The notes: generated by a model not told the origin, from the letters alone. A stretch of 11,881 nt of DNA from RGIG5270 sp045538635 (GCA_045538635.1 JAZSRU010000133.1:1-11881); one strand, 5' to 3'; shown: positions 1-7,964, counted from the first letter of the stretch. A program made the numbers and translations.

Positions 1-40
1 ATAAAAGCAATTCCTCTTAAAAGTTTTTGAAAGATGGGGT

Positions 41-81
41 GCGGGGAAGATAACCTTTTTTCAAAAAGGTGTCTTTCCCGC
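41..81. repeat. Long imperfect hairpin, REP-like intergenic element (possible end of pyr operon)
   Basis: The arms gcggggaaga (41-50) and tctttcccgc (72-81) pair with one G-U. Inside them, acctttt (53-59) pairs with aaaaggt (64-70) around a 4-nt loop, giving about 17 pairs in all. It lies 56 nt past the pyrC stop, so it may end or stabilise that transcript. No T-run follows directly on the minus strand, so a classic intrinsic terminator is doubtful. The design (GC arms, an AT-rich CCTTTTT/AAAAAGG core, a preceding AAGTTTTTGAAAG) resembles repeated intergenic hairpins found in some anaerobe genomes. Copy number cannot be judged from one window. Confidence 0.55.
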
Positions 82-136
82 AGAATCATTTTTGCAACAA
101 CCGCTTTTTTATTATTCAGAACAAGTAGAAAAAGAA

Positions 137-1411
137 TTACCGCATATCAGCAACAATTTTTCCATCAACGATCGTCATGACCGGTGCGCCGGTAAATTCC
201 ATGCCGATATAAGGTGAATTTGATGATTTTGAATGGAAATTTGCGGCATCGACTTTTACTTTCTTTTCAAGGTCGATAACTGTAATATCAGCAGGATTGC
301 CGATACGCAAATCATAATTTTCAAAACCGAGAACATCCGCAGGTCCGGTTGTGAACTTGGCAACAAAATCCTTCATTGAAAGCAGATTGCTGTGAACAAG
401 CTCTTTCAGACAGACTGAAACCGCAGTTTCCAGTCCGATGATACCGAACGGAGCATGATTGAATTCAACCAGCTTGGCAGTACCGGTATGCGGAGCATGA
501 TCCGTGGCAATAACCGTAATTGTACCATCTGCCAATCCCTGCAGCAAAGCCTGACGGTCATCCTCTGTACGCAGAGGCGGATTCATTTTGTAATTGGTAT
601 TATATGTACGGATACAGTCATCAGTCAATGAAATATGATGCGGAGTTGCTTCTGCAGTAACTTTGACACCGTTTTTGCGGGCGCGGCGAACCATATCGAC
701 GCTTTCTTTAACGCTGATGTGCTGCAAATGTATTTTCCAGTCGATTTCACGGGCAAAAATAATATCACGGGCAACAATGATCTCTTCTGCCGCACCGGGG
801 ATTCCGTCCATGCCGAGCAGAACTGACCATTTGCCCTCATTCATCACGCCGCCGGTAAAAAGAGTTTCCTCTTCGCAGTGATCCAGGATCGGCAGGTTGA
901 ATGATTTGGCATAACGCACAATATTGCGCATAAGAAAATTATTTTGAACACATTTGCCGTCATCGCTCAATGCATAAACTCCGGCGCTGTGCAATCCGCC
1001 GATACCGGCCATTTCCTGACCGGCAAAACCTTTGGTCATGCAGCCGCAGGGATAAACTTTGACCGGACTGCATTCGGCAGCGATTTTTTTAAGCAATTCA
1101 ATTGCTCCCGGAGTATCAGCAGCGGGGCTGGTATTGGGCATTGGCACGATAGCGGTAAAACCGCCGTATGCAGCGGCACGGGTTCCGGTTTCAACAGTTT
1201 CAGCAGCAGTATTGCCGGGCTGACGCAAATGGACATGGATATCCATGAAACCGGGAGCGGCAATTTTGCCGGTAAGATCAATAATTTCAGCATCTTTGAG
1301 AGCTGCGGGATCAGCCATGACACCGTTTTCGATTCCGAGATCCATGACTTCATCAATATTGCGGTTGGGGTCAACCACACGGACATTTTTCAAAATATAT
1401 GATTTTCTCAT
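137..1411 (-). CDS. pyrC: Dihydroorotase (type I)
   Basis: Cyclises N-carbamoyl-aspartate to dihydroorotate, step 3 of pyrimidine synthesis, in the cytosol. The 424-aa product has the full amidohydrolase pattern: the metal site D-I-H-V-H-L-R-Q-P-G near residues 57-66, LSDDG (about 148-152, with the Asp that bridges metals in type I enzymes lacking a carboxylated lysine), H178 in DHCEE, HLQHIS near 228-233, and TDHAPH (303-308). Length is normal for the ~420-430-aa type I class. I chose the ATG at 1411: it overlaps the pyrB stop as ATGA and has GCGGAG 8 nt upstream. An in-frame GTG at 1420 would sit almost on that ribosome site and is less likely. It is the last gene of the dapA-pyrR-pyrB-pyrC operon. 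Pairing with pyrB suggests the two enzymes may channel or associate, as in other type I DHOase/ATCase pairs (inference). Confidence 0.95.
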   Translation of the reverse strand: MRKSYILKNVRVVDPNRNIDEVMDLGIENGVMADPAALKDAEIIDLTGKIAAPGFMDIHVHLRQPGNTAAETVETGTRAAAYGGFTAIVPMPNTSPAADTPGAIELLKKIAAECSPVKVYPCGCMTKGFAGQEMAGIGGLHSAGVYALSDDGKCVQNNFLMRNIVRYAKSFNLPILDHCEEETLFTGGVMNEGKWSVLLGMDGIPGAAEEIIVARDIIFAREIDWKIHLQHISVKESVDMVRRARKNGVKVTAEATPHHISLTDDCIRTYNTNYKMNPPLRTEDDRQALLQGLADGTITVIATDHAPHTGTAKLVEFNHAPFGIIGLETAVSVCLKELVHSNLLSMKDFVAKFTTGPADVLGFENYDLRIGNPADITVIDLEKKVKVDAANFHSKSSNSPYIGMEFTGAPVMTIVDGKIVADMR

Positions 1412-2340
1412 TTTACACACTCCGCGACTAAGAACAATACAGCCATACGGACGGCAAGACCGTTTGTTACCTGCTGAAGAATAACAGATTGCGGGCCGTC
1501 GGCGATTTCTGAAGCGATTTCAACTTCACGGTTGATCGGTCCGGGATGCATAACCATGGCATCCTTGCTCAAATACTTGATCGTACCGGAATTCAAACCG
1601 AAATATTTGGAATATTCATTGGTGCTGGGAAAAAATCCGCTGGTCTGGCGTTCATGCTGAATACGGAGCATATTGACCACATCCGCTCCATCAAGAGCAT
1701 CTTTCATATTATGGCACACGCGCACATTTGGGATACATTCAAATTCACGCGGAACGAGAGTTGCAGGCCCTGCGAGTGTAACATTGGCACCGAGTTTGGT
1801 CAATCCCCAGAGATCACTGCGGGCAACACGGCTGTGCAGAATATCTCCGACAATGGTAACATTCAAACCTTCCAGACTGCCGAATCTCTCACGCATGGTG
1901 AAAATATCCAGCAAAGCCTGTGTCGGATGGCTGTGTGCGCCGTCACCGGCATTGATAACACCGCATTTCAAATGTTTGGCAATGAAATCCTGTGCGCCGG
2001 TAGCTGAATGACGCAAAACTACGAGATCGACTTGCAAAGCTTCGATATTTTTGACTGTATCGAGCAGAGTTTCACCTTTTTTAAGACTGCTGACATCAGC
2101 GGCAACATTGATGATATCGGCACTCAAACGCTGTTCTGCAAGCTCAAATGAAATTCTGGTGCGTGTACTGGGTTCAACAAAAAAATTAACAACAGTTTTG
2201 CCGCGCAGAGCGGGAACTTTTTTGACCTTGCGTTCAGAAACTTTTTTAAATTCCTGTGCGGTATCGAGAATACACTCAATCTCCTCGCGGCTGAGGTCAT
2301 AAAGACTTAACAAATCTTTTTTTGTCCATTTAAAATCCAT
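1408..2340 (-). CDS. pyrB: Aspartate carbamoyltransferase catalytic subunit
   Basis: Transfers the carbamoyl group from carbamoyl phosphate to aspartate, the committed step of pyrimidine synthesis. At 310 aa it is full length. The carbamoyl-phosphate loop is FFVEPSTRTRISFE (STRTR at 58-62); the loop lysine/serine segment SSLKKGETLLDT lies at 84-95. H111 in LRHSATGA, GDGAHSHPTQALLD (132-145), the aspartate-binding MLRIQHERQ (about 224-232) and HPGPINRE (275-282) are all present. HSHPTQ and HPGP favour ATCase over ornithine carbamoyltransferase. No pyrI regulatory subunit is seen nearby. It starts 8 nt after the pyrR stop with only a weak AGG ribosome site, so translational coupling is likely. 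Its TGA overlaps the pyrC ATG by 4 nt. Confidence 0.95.
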   Translation of the reverse strand: MDFKWTKKDLLSLYDLSREEIECILDTAQEFKKVSERKVKKVPALRGKTVVNFFVEPSTRTRISFELAEQRLSADIINVAADVSSLKKGETLLDTVKNIEALQVDLVVLRHSATGAQDFIAKHLKCGVINAGDGAHSHPTQALLDIFTMRERFGSLEGLNVTIVGDILHSRVARSDLWGLTKLGANVTLAGPATLVPREFECIPNVRVCHNMKDALDGADVVNMLRIQHERQTSGFFPSTNEYSKYFGLNSGTIKYLSKDAMVMHPGPINREVEIASEIADGPQSVILQQVTNGLAVRMAVLFLVAECVK

Positions 2341-2348
2341 GATTCAAC

Positions 2349-2900
2349 CTATTTTTTCCATGTTATCTCTGAAATGCGGTCAACTCCGTCATTTTCAATA
2401 AATTCAACTTTAATTTTGCGATCTGTGCCGACCTGTTTTTTCATACCTATATAATCTGCGCGAATGGGATATTCCACATCACCGCGGTCAACCAGCACCG
2501 CCAGGCGGATGAGATTTGGCCTGCCGTAATCAGTTACTGCATCGAGAGCGGCACGGATCGTGCGTCCGGTTGAGAGGACATCATCGACGAGAATGATATT
2601 AGTCATATCCATATCAAAAGGTATCACCGTTTCGTTGATGATCGGCAAACCGCTCCGCATTCCGAAATCATCGCGGTACATTGAAATATCCAGAGCCGCC
2701 AACGGCACCTTTATATTGCATTTCTGCTCAATTATCTGCGCAATACGGCAAGAAAGAGGGACTCCCTGTTTAAAGAGTCCCACAAGTGCAAATTCTTCAA
2801 TTTTATCTTTTGAGCAGAAATCTTTGATAATGGCATCGGCGATAGTTTCAATTGCGGCGGCAACTTCTGCTGCCTCACAAATTATTTTATCTGTGCCCAT
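2349..2900 (-). CDS. pyrR: PyrR bifunctional pyrimidine operon regulator / uracil phosphoribosyltransferase
   Basis: The 183-aa protein belongs to the type I phosphoribosyltransferase fold. The PRPP-binding motif is ILVDDVLSTGRTIRAALD, with the acidic pair D106-D107 and TGRT at 111-114. The GLFKQGVPLSCRIA segment near 41-54 and the DISMYRDDF hood segment near 71-79 are characteristic of PyrR rather than Upp or hypoxanthine PRTases. In the family, PyrR converts uracil plus PRPP to UMP, and in many bacteria it also binds pyr mRNA to promote attenuation. Its ATG has a strong AAGGAG site that overlaps the dapA stop codon. No attenuator hairpin with a T-run or full PyrR-binding loop is evident in the short gaps or upstream of dapA, so its regulatory role here is uncertain. 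Confidence 0.92.
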   Translation of the reverse strand: MGTDKIICEAAEVAAAIETIADAIIKDFCSKDKIEEFALVGLFKQGVPLSCRIAQIIEQKCNIKVPLAALDISMYRDDFGMRSGLPIINETVIPFDMDMTNIILVDDVLSTGRTIRAALDAVTDYGRPNLIRLAVLVDRGDVEYPIRADYIGMKKQVGTDRKIKVEFIENDGVDRISEITWKK

Positions 2901-2910
2901 CAGATTCTCC

Positions 2911-3786
2911 TTACTTCAAAATGCCGCAGCGGACAAGAGATTTTTTCAACTGTTCACGGTGTTCTGCAGTAAGTTCGCAGAGCGGCAGACGGTAGCTTTC
3001 CTCGATAAGTCCTGCCATAGCCATTGCCGCTTTGATCGGAATGGGATTGGTTTCGATGAACTGATCGCGGAAGAAGCAGTAATACTTTTTGTGCAGTTCC
3101 ATTGCCTTGTTGAGGTCGCCTTTGAGGAAAGAATCGACCATTTCCGACATTTCAGCGGGAATCAGGTTGCTGGCAACACTGATGATACCTTTGGCACCGA
3201 CGGACATCATCGGGAGAGTCAGCGCATCATCACCGCTCAAAACGGTAATATCGCACATATCGAGGATCTTGGAAACGCGTTCAACATTGCCGCCGGCCTC
3301 TTTGACAGCCACGATAAGCGGATTTGCGCTCATGCGCGCGATATTCTTTTCTGAAATAGGCACTCCAGCGCGTCCGGGAACGTTATAAAGAACGACCGGA
3401 AGTTCGCCTTTTTCTGCAACGCTCATAAAGTGGCGATACTGACCTTCTTCGGTCGGTTTGTTATAATACGGAGTAACCTGCAAAGTTGCATCTGCGCCGA
3501 GCTTGCGTGCTTCAACTGTCAATTCAATAGCTTCTGCGGTTGAATTTGCACCGGTTCCGGCGATAACAGTACAGCGTTTGGCAACTTTTTCAACGACAAA
3601 TTCAATAACTTTGAGATGTTCTTCGCAGCTCAAAGTGGGGGATTCACCTGTGGTTCCGACGGGAACAATACCGGCAACCTTGCCCTTGATCTGAAGCTCG
3701 ATAATGTTACTTATTGCCTCATAATCCACACCGCCGTTGCGATACGGGGTGACCAAAGCGGTATAAACGCCCTGCAAGTTTTTCAT
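2911..3786 (-). CDS. dapA: 4-hydroxy-tetrahydrodipicolinate synthase
   Basis: Condenses pyruvate with aspartate semialdehyde, the first committed step to diaminopimelate and lysine. The TIM-barrel aldolase signatures are complete: GTTGESPTL (T45, T46), a YYNKP segment with Y107/Y108, LYNVPGRAG (Y134, R139) and the Schiff-base lysine K162 in VAVKEAGG. Each aligns with the E. coli catalytic residues with an offset of one. Two starts are possible. The ATG at 3792 is only 3 nt from AGGAG, whereas the ATG at 3786 is 9 nt away, so I chose 3786 (291 aa); the alternative adds Met-Gly. It is first in the operon, 10 nt before pyrR. Other enzymes of this superfamily (e.g. N-acetylneuraminate lyase) are less likely because the Y107-type tyrosine and the lysine-pathway motif context are kept. 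Confidence 0.93.
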   Translation of the reverse strand: MKNLQGVYTALVTPYRNGGVDYEAISNIIELQIKGKVAGIVPVGTTGESPTLSCEEHLKVIEFVVEKVAKRCTVIAGTGANSTAEAIELTVEARKLGADATLQVTPYYNKPTEEGQYRHFMSVAEKGELPVVLYNVPGRAGVPISEKNIARMSANPLIVAVKEAGGNVERVSKILDMCDITVLSGDDALTLPMMSVGAKGIISVASNLIPAEMSEMVDSFLKGDLNKAMELHKKYYCFFRDQFIETNPIPIKAAMAMAGLIEESYRLPLCELTAEHREQLKKSLVRCGILK

Positions 3787-3848
3787 TCCCATATTCTCCT
3801 ATGTTAAAATGATAGTCAATTACAATTACATTTTTTTACAATCAACAA

Positions 3849-3876
3849 AATATACCTCTATATTTGCAAAATACAA
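3849..3876 (-). promoter_or_regulatory. Candidate sigma70-type promoter for dapA-pyrRBC
   Basis: On the minus strand TTGTAT (3876-3871) is followed after 16 bp by TATATT (3854-3849). A start near 3842 would leave about 55 nt of leader before the dapA ATG. The surroundings are very AT-rich, so chance matches are common. Confidence 0.4.
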
Positions 3877-3932
3877 GTGGTAAAAAAATAAAAGAAAAAA
3901 AATTTCATTGAATTTATCATTTTCAGCACCTC

Positions 3933-3967
3933 TCACGCGCGCCCGCGTATGCCGCTCATGCGCGCCC
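3933..3967. repeat. GC-rich element with direct and inverted repeats in the dapA/topA divergent region
   Basis: Within an otherwise AT-rich 317-bp gap (3787-4103) there is a short GC-rich island. tcacgcgcgccc (3933-3944) recurs as tcatgcgcgccc (3956-3967) with one mismatch and a 23-bp period. The shared GCGCGC core is self-complementary, so 3937-3942 and 3960-3965 can also pair around a 17-nt loop. It lies between the two candidate promoters, where an operator would be expected. No regulator can be named. Apart from this and the promoters, I see no gene in the gap. Confidence 0.4.
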
Positions 3968-4007
3968 TCACCTCACATTTATTATCGGAGATTTTTCAAA
4001 AACCGAC

Positions 4008-4035
4008 TTGAAAAAATTTTACTTGTTGCTATTAT
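4008..4035 (+). promoter_or_regulatory. Candidate extended -10 promoter for topA-mraY
   Basis: TTGAAA (4008-4013) is followed after 16 bp by TATTAT (4030-4035), preceded by TG one base away (TGCTATTAT). A TATAAT shifted 3 bp downstream (4033-4038) is an alternative -10 with 19-bp spacing. The leader to the topA ATG would be about 60 nt. The TGCTAT form recurs in three other candidate promoters in this window. Confidence 0.5.
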
Positions 4036-4103
4036 AATAAAATAATATGTATAAAAACAACCGGAAAATCAATTTCCACTGAAACACAAGGATTTATATA
4101 CTT

Positions 4104-6866
4104 ATGTCAAAATTAGTGATCGTCGAATCCCCGACCAAAGCCAGAACCATCGGCAAAATGCTCGATTCAAGTTACAAAATCGTCGCCTCCATGGGACATG
4201 TGCGCGACCTCCCCGAACGCGAAATCGGTGTCGATATCGAAAATAACTTCGCTCCGATTTATGTCGATACCCCAAAAGGCCGATCAATTGTCAAAGAACT
4301 CAAATCCCTCGCCAAAGATGCCGAGGAAATATATCTTGCACCCGACCCTGACCGCGAAGGTGAAGCCATCGCATGGCATTTACAGCAGCTCCTCGAACAG
4401 AAGCGCAACCCAAAACCTTTCCATCGCGTAACTTTCCACGAAATCACCTCCAGCGCAATCAAAAATGCCATGCAGAATAAAGGCGCAATTGATATGAATC
4501 TGGTGAATTCACAGCAGGCCCGACGCATCCTCGACCGTATTGTCGGTTACAAAGTAAGTCCATTGCTCTGGCAGAAACTTCAGCGCGGCATGAGTGCCGG
4601 ACGGGTTCAGAGTGTCGCTTTGCGTCTGATCGTTGAACGCGAACGCGAAATAAGAAATTTCATTCCCGAAGAATACTGGCTCTTCTCTCTCGAATTCCGC
4701 GCAGCAAACGGTTCGACCATCGTCTGCAAACTTTTCAAAATCAATGATGAAAACTTCAAAGCATCATCCGCTGATGAAGCGCAGAAAATCCTCGACGACA
4801 TTTTGAGCGGCAAAGAAGGTATTGTTGATAATGTCGAGCGCAGTGAGAAAAAACGATTCGCTCCGCCGCCTTTCACCACCAGTACACTCCAGCAGGCTGC
4901 CAGCAGTTCACTCCGGATGTCCCCCAGCAACACCATGAAACATGCCCAGTCTCTCTATGAAGGTATTGATATCGGCAGCGGCGGTGCATCCGGTTTGATC
5001 ACCTACATGCGAACCGACTCTGTTACCATTGCCCGTGAAGCTCAAATCGCCTGCAGCAATTTCATCAAAAAGAATTACGGCGAAAATTTCGCTCCGGCCC
5101 GCTTCAATGTCTTCAAAAACAAAAATGAGGCCCAGGAAGCTCACGAAGCCATCCGGCCCACCGATGTCAACAATACTCCCGAAAAACTCCGTCCGTTCCT
5201 CGATGACAGTCTTTTCAAACTGTACTCTCTCATCTGGCGGCGTTTTGTGGCGAGCCAGATGACTCCGGCAGTTTACACCCAGACAAAACTTGATGTCAAT
5301 ATCAACGGTGCGTCAAACAGCAAATACACTTTCCGCACCAGCGTCAATGTCCCCAAAGATGCCGGATTCAGCCTGATCTATACCGATGCAAAAACAGAAG
5401 ATAATATTCAGAATAATATTGCTCTTGCAAATACCCTCAACAGCCTCACTCCGAACGAAAAACTATCTGTCAGCAATTATGAAAAAGAACAGAAATTCAC
5501 CGAACCGGCCCCCCATTTTTCCGAAGCAAGTCTGATCAAGGAACTTGAGGAAAACGGTATCGGACGCCCCTCAACTTACGCATCTATCGTCCGTACGATC
5601 CTGCAGAGAAATTATGTTGCCAAAGACAAGGGAAAACTCATCCCGACCGAGTCAGGATTCCAGGTTAATGACTTCCTCGTGAGCCAGCTGCCCGAACTTT
5701 TTGATGTCGGCTTCACCGCAAAAATGGAAACAGAACTCGATGATATCGAAAGCGGCAAACTCGAATGGACCGGCATGCTGCACGATTTCTATGACAAATT
5801 CCTCGTATGGATGGATAATGCCAAACACCACGATGCACCCGAGGCAGATATTGCACAACAGGTCATCGCCATTTTTGACAACATCCAATTCGATGCCCCC
5901 CGCAAAATCGGCAGACGCGTTTACGATGACCGCAAGTTTATCAATTCCATTCAGGAAAAGATGAAAAAGGACAACAAAATTTCTGCAAAACAGTATCAGG
6001 CAATGCTTGCTATGCTTGCCAAATATTCTGACCGTATCGACTTGAATTCCATTCCATCCTCTGTCCGGGCAGATTTTGAAGAGGCATTGCAGGAATTCAA
6101 AGAAAAAGAAGCGCAGAAAATCCAGTCCGAAAATGACGGCACCAATACAAAATACAACAAAATATTTGATGCTTTCCAGAATATCAAATGGGAAGAACCG
6201 GTCCCCGGACGCTCCGGACGCGCTTTCGACGAAAAGAAATTCTTCAAATCTCTCGAAAACCAGAATTCCATCGGCAAAACCCTTTCCGATAAACAGCTCG
6301 CCGTTCTCAAACGGATGGTCATCAAATACCGCGACCAGTTTGAAAATCCCGCTGAAATAATGGAAATCATGGGACTCGATATCCCCGCAGGAACTGCAGA
6401 TAATAATACAGTTGAACTCAACACCCAGGATATTATCAACTTTCTTGAACAAGTCAAAGTATGGGCAGATCCCGTCAAAAAAGGAAGATTTGCTTTCGAT
6501 GAAAAGAAATTCTTTACTTCCGTCGCACAACAGTTCAAAGACGGCAAGGAACTCAGCCCCAAACAGCTCAACGCTTTGAAAAAACTTTATGACAAATACT
6601 CTAAAGGCGAAATTCCGCAGACTCCTGTCGAAGATAAACTTCCCGATGTCAGCACTCCCGAAAATCAGGAAATCGCCGATTTGCTCATCAAACTCGCAGC
6701 TGTCACCAATTGGGAGCCGCCGACCAAAAAAGGCAGATTCGCTTTTGATGACCAGAAGTTTTTCCAATCAATCGAAAAACAGTTCAAAAGCAAAAAACAG
6801 CTCACCGTCAAACAGGTCGATGCCCTGAAAAAACTGGCAGTAAAATATGAAGTACAGGAATCTTAA
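4104..6866 (+). CDS. topA: DNA topoisomerase I with four cysteine-free C-terminal repeats
   Basis: Type IA topoisomerase that relaxes negative supercoils by single-strand passage. The 920-aa protein begins with the TOPRIM fold: VIVESPTKA (catalytic E8) and the Mg-binding DPDREGEA (D81, D83, E85). Further core motifs are MSAGRVQS (163-170), the active-site tyrosine Y301 in LITYMRTDS with R303, AHEAIRPT (346-353) and GIGRPSTYA (485-493). The core ends near 575. The tail has no cysteine and therefore none of the zinc ribbons of E. coli TopA. It consists instead of four ~56-aa repeats at about 587-643, 687-745, 777-833 and 859-915, joined by acidic or polar linkers. AAGGA lies 11 nt before the ATG, rather far but usable. 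It is followed 3 nt later by mraY, so they are probably co-transcribed. Confidence 0.96.
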   Translation: MSKLVIVESPTKARTIGKMLDSSYKIVASMGHVRDLPEREIGVDIENNFAPIYVDTPKGRSIVKELKSLAKDAEEIYLAPDPDREGEAIAWHLQQLLEQKRNPKPFHRVTFHEITSSAIKNAMQNKGAIDMNLVNSQQARRILDRIVGYKVSPLLWQKLQRGMSAGRVQSVALRLIVEREREIRNFIPEEYWLFSLEFRAANGSTIVCKLFKINDENFKASSADEAQKILDDILSGKEGIVDNVERSEKKRFAPPPFTTSTLQQAASSSLRMSPSNTMKHAQSLYEGIDIGSGGASGLITYMRTDSVTIAREAQIACSNFIKKNYGENFAPARFNVFKNKNEAQEAHEAIRPTDVNNTPEKLRPFLDDSLFKLYSLIWRRFVASQMTPAVYTQTKLDVNINGASNSKYTFRTSVNVPKDAGFSLIYTDAKTEDNIQNNIALANTLNSLTPNEKLSVSNYEKEQKFTEPAPHFSEASLIKELEENGIGRPSTYASIVRTILQRNYVAKDKGKLIPTESGFQVNDFLVSQLPELFDVGFTAKMETELDDIESGKLEWTGMLHDFYDKFLVWMDNAKHHDAPEADIAQQVIAIFDNIQFDAPRKIGRRVYDDRKFINSIQEKMKKDNKISAKQYQAMLAMLAKYSDRIDLNSIPSSVRADFEEALQEFKEKEAQKIQSENDGTNTKYNKIFDAFQNIKWEEPVPGRSGRAFDEKKFFKSLENQNSIGKTLSDKQLAVLKRMVIKYRDQFENPAEIMEIMGLDIPAGTADNNTVELNTQDIINFLEQVKVWADPVKKGRFAFDEKKFFTSVAQQFKDGKELSPKQLNALKKLYDKYSKGEIPQTPVEDKLPDVSTPENQEIADLLIKLAAVTNWEPPTKKGRFAFDDQKFFQSIEKQFKSKKQLTVKQVDALKKLAVKYEVQES
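5862..6848 (+). repeat. Four tandem ~56-aa repeats encoded in the topA 3' end
   Basis: Each unit reads roughly W-x-x-P-x-x-x-G-R-x-x-(F/Y)-D-(E/D)-x-K-F-(F/I)-x-S-(I/L/V), then a spacer, then (L/I)-(S/T)-x-K-Q-x-x-(A/V)-(L/M)-x-x-(L/M)-x-x-K-Y. Copies lie at 5862-6032, 6162-6338, 6432-6602 and 6678-6848. Copies 3 and 4 are closest (both KKGRFAFD with K-F-F); copy 1 is the most diverged. Lysine-rich helices after the KQ motif suggest DNA contact (inference). I cannot assign a named domain family. They take the place of the usual C-terminal DNA-binding zinc ribbons. Confidence 0.8.
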
Positions 6867-6869
6867 AAA

Positions 6870-7964
6870 ATGTTATATTTTCTCTCTGAATTAAGACATA
6901 TTTTCGGACCGCTGCGCCTTTTTGAATATATCACATTCCGTGCCGGTGCGGCGGCATTCACTGCATTTCTCATCGTCGTTCTGCTCGGCTCATGGACAGC
7001 ACGCAAACTCCGCCAACTCAATATGCAGGCAGCAAGCCGTTATGAAGGCATCCTGCCCCCGGAAATGATCGACAAAGAAAAAGAAAAAACTCCATGCATG
7101 GGCGGCTTGCTGCTTATCGGCGGAGTTCTTGTTTCTGCATTATTGTGGATGAAACTTTCCAGTATGCTTTCATGGATTTTCATCATCTCAACTTTTGAAT
7201 TCATGCTCGTCGGCTTCTGCGATGACTACCGCAAAGTCTTTCTGAAACAGGGCGGCGGAATTTCAGGCAAAGCCAAAATAATTGCTCAAACTGTAATTGC
7301 CGCAATAACAGTTTTTTCTCTCATTTATCTGCCGGAATGCAAAAAACTCATGCTCGACCTCAATGTGCCGTTTATGAAAGAACCTCTGCTGCAGGGGTAC
7401 ATCTGGACCGTGCCGCTGGCAATTTTGACCATCGTTGCCGCATGCAATGCAGTCAATCTGACCGACGGCAAAGACGGACTTGCCTCCGGCTGTATGATTT
7501 TCTGTATGCTCACATATTCAGCTATTGCCTATATGATGGGACATAAATTCTTCGCAGAATACCTGAATATCTCCTCAATCCACGGTGTCGGTGAGGCAAT
7601 GGTTTTCGGTCTGGCAATCATCGGTGGATGCACAGGATTTCTCTGGCACAACTGCAAACCGGCTTCAATGTTTATGGGCGATACCGGCAGTCTGGCACTC
7701 GGCGGTGCGCTCGGTATATTTGCAGTCGTTCTGCGTCAGGAATTACTGCTGCTCATTGCCGGCGGAGTATTCGTAATGGAAGCGGCCTCTGTTGTACTTC
7801 AAATCATCAGCTTCAGAGTTTTCAACAAACGGATTTTTCTCTGCACACCGATACATCACCATTTTGAACGCAAAGGCTGGACAGAAACTCAAATCGTCGT
7901 GCGTTTCTGGATATTGTCCGGACTTTTTGCCTTGATGGCGCTTGCGACATTGAAACTGCGCTGA
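6870..7964 (+). CDS. mraY: Phospho-N-acetylmuramoyl-pentapeptide-transferase
   Basis: Integral membrane enzyme that transfers phospho-MurNAc-pentapeptide from UDP to undecaprenyl phosphate, making lipid I for peptidoglycan. The 364-aa protein has about ten hydrophobic segments and the family motifs in order: TPCMGG (74-79), GFCDDYRK with catalytic D118/D119, NAVNLTDGKDGLA (193-205), FMGDTGSLALGG with D271, and CTPIHHHFE (325-333). The histidine motif and motif order separate it from the related WecA. Odd point: residue 201 is Lys (codon 7470-7472), where the family motif NLTDGLDGLA has a hydrophobic residue. It starts 3 nt after the topA stop, with AGGA inside the topA end about 10 nt upstream. 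It is not flanked by murE, murF or murD here, unlike the common dcw cluster. Confidence 0.95.
   Translation: MLYFLSELRHIFGPLRLFEYITFRAGAAAFTAFLIVVLLGSWTARKLRQLNMQAASRYEGILPPEMIDKEKEKTPCMGGLLLIGGVLVSALLWMKLSSMLSWIFIISTFEFMLVGFCDDYRKVFLKQGGGISGKAKIIAQTVIAAITVFSLIYLPECKKLMLDLNVPFMKEPLLQGYIWTVPLAILTIVAACNAVNLTDGKDGLASGCMIFCMLTYSAIAYMMGHKFFAEYLNISSIHGVGEAMVFGLAIIGGCTGFLWHNCKPASMFMGDTGSLALGGALGIFAVVLRQELLLLIAGGVFVMEAASVVLQIISFRVFNKRIFLCTPIHHHFERKGWTETQIVVRFWILSGLFALMALATLKLR

Noticed and set aside
2560..3354. 264-codon plus-strand ORF across pyrR and dapA
   Set aside because: Antisense to two confidently identified enzyme genes, spans their junction, and has no recognisable motif.
3933..3967. tRNA or other structured RNA gene in the GC-rich island
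   Set aside because: The island is too short and has no cloverleaf arms; only a 6-bp stem with a 17-nt loop can form.
5652..6767. 371-codon minus-strand ORF opposite the topA tail
   Set aside because: It is a shadow of topA. Its cysteine/phenylalanine-rich product mirrors antisense reading of Lys/Glu codons and has no ribosome site.
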